Positions 5,864 through 6,156 of a DNA stretch of 6,156 nt are shown in pieces. The notes beneath the pieces were generated by a model. That model saw only the letters and a list, made by a program, of their open reading frames with translations, was not told the origin of the DNA and did no database searches. The DNA is from a candidate division BRC1 bacterium ADurb.BinA292 (GTDB lineage Bacteria > Sumerlaeota > Sumerlaeia > MVZB01). Each line of letters opens with the position of its first letter. Position 1 is the first letter of the stretch. Position numbers and translations under genes: made by a program. The stretch covers positions 1 through 6,156 of the forward strand of contig MVZB01000204.1 in NCBI GenBank assembly GCA_002068205.1. The letters are read 5' to 3'.

Positions 5864-5952
5864 GTCCCGTCAGGGACGGCAGACGTCAGCCCGCTTCTTC
5901 AGTGGCGGGAACCGGGATACCCAGCGCGACCGAGTCCCATGGGGACGGCAGA
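5864..5952. repeat. Composite REP-like element: repeated hairpin + GGCAGA module around a third hairpin
   Basis: Two copies of one module lie in direct orientation exactly 70 bases apart. Each is GTCCC, a short loop, GGGAC, then GGCAGA: copy 1 at 5864-5883 (loop GTCA), copy 2 at 5934-5952 (loop ATG). Between them a 20-base hairpin at 5890-5909 pairs CCCGC with GCGGG, with imperfect pairing continuing inward, followed by GGGATACCC (5914-5922). Conserved short stems with different loops and a conserved 3' tag are characteristic of REP/BIME-type elements mobilised by RAYT (IS200-like tyrosine) transposases. No transposase gene is in the window. Confidence 0.55.
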
Positions 5953-6019
5953 ACCAATCCGGCGATCCCGAGACTAGCGGACGAATTTTCGAGTGAGCGA
6001 CGCCGGACGGTTTTTGCAG

Positions 6020-6025
6020 TATGAT
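6020..6025 (+). promoter_or_regulatory. -10-like box directly upstream of hemW
   Basis: TATGAT matches five of six TATAAT bases and ends eight bases before the hemW ATG, which would place the transcript start at or within a few bases of the ATG. No Shine-Dalgarno is visible upstream of the ATG. No good -35 hexamer is found at 16-18 bases, which weakens the call. Confidence 0.35.
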
Positions 6026-6033
6026 CGCATCTG

Positions 6034-6156
6034 ATGGACCGACCCGCCGGCATCTACGTTCATTGGCCATTCTGCGAGCGCAAGTGCCCGTACTGTGACT
6101 TCTATACGTTCGGGCGCGAGCACCCGTGGCAGCGGCTCGCCGACGACTATCTGGCG
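6034..6156 (+). CDS. hemW: HemW-like radical SAM protein, N-terminal 41 codons
   Basis: An ATG at 6034 opens 41 codons that run off the right edge. The translation has the family's opening strand 'GIYVHWPFC' and the radical-SAM cluster motif C-x3-C-x2-C at Cys14, Cys18 and Cys21 ('CERKCPYCDFY'). This is the hallmark of the HemW / oxygen-independent coproporphyrinogen oxidase-like family. HemW is a heme chaperone that binds a 4Fe-4S cluster and S-adenosylmethionine and delivers heme to respiratory enzymes in the cytoplasm; it is often misannotated as HemN. Family members are about 380 residues, so roughly a tenth is present and HemW cannot be separated from relatives beyond the N-terminal pattern. 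An in-frame TGA at 6022-6024 rules out a start farther upstream, other than the CTG just before the ATG. It is divergent from the CehA-like gene, with a REP-like element ending about 81 bases upstream. Confidence 0.85.
   Translation, partial: MDRPAGIYVHWPFCERKCPYCDFYTFGREHPWQRLADDYLA

Larger units (their letters stand above)
5553..6033. other. Divergent intergenic region with promoters and a palindrome cluster
   Basis: About 480 bases between the divergent starts of the CehA-like gene and hemW. Open frames here (for example 5545-5790 minus, 5768-5977 plus, 5870-6070 minus) are short, have no family resemblance, and cross palindromes, so I treat the region as non-coding. It holds the minus-strand promoter and RBS at its left, six short inverted repeats between 5751 and 5946, and the hemW -10-like box at its right. 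Confidence 0.7.

Overview
The window is GC-rich bacterial chromosome. It holds three genes on the minus strand and the start of one divergent gene on the plus strand. A lipoprotein-free, Sec-type signal peptide, a membrane-anchored solenoid protein and a GT-C-type membrane glycosyltransferase point to a cell with substantial envelope or export functions, probably diderm. GC richness, the enzyme mix and the repeat-laden intergenic DNA fit an uncultured deep-branching phylum, but I cannot name the taxon from the sequence alone.

Layout in minus-strand transcription order. A 921-residue exported protein (5552 to 2787) has the full architecture of the CehA/McbA-type PHP metallohydrolase family: N-terminal beta domain, carboxypeptidase-regulatory-like domains, PHP-like domain and a 'TTGPF' block. 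However, every metal-ligand motif I can align appears to be substituted, so it looks like a pseudoenzyme. It ends in a canonical EF-hand-type calcium loop. After it comes about 350 bp without a convincing gene, carrying three different short tandem repeats (6-, 9- and 7-base units) and a perfect 17-base hairpin. Next is a 529-residue membrane-anchored TPR-like protein (GTG start, 2437 to 848) with a C-terminal beta-rich domain that may bind carbohydrate. 74 bp later comes a GT39/PMT_2-like polytopic glycosyltransferase whose C-terminal part lies beyond base 1. The last two are probably co-transcribed and could act together on a cell-surface glycan or glycoprotein; that link is inference.

The divergent spacer (5553 to 6033) carries a likely sigma70-type promoter for the 921-aa gene and a run of six short palindromes. 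These include a composite REP-like element with a repeated hairpin-plus-GGCAGA module. A -10-like TATGAT sits eight bases before the ATG of hemW, of which only the first 41 codons are present, including the radical-SAM CxxxCxxC motif.

The points most worth following up are the apparently complete loss of metal ligands in the CehA-like protein, the REP-like element upstream of hemW, and the cluster of unrelated microsatellites between the two exported-protein genes.
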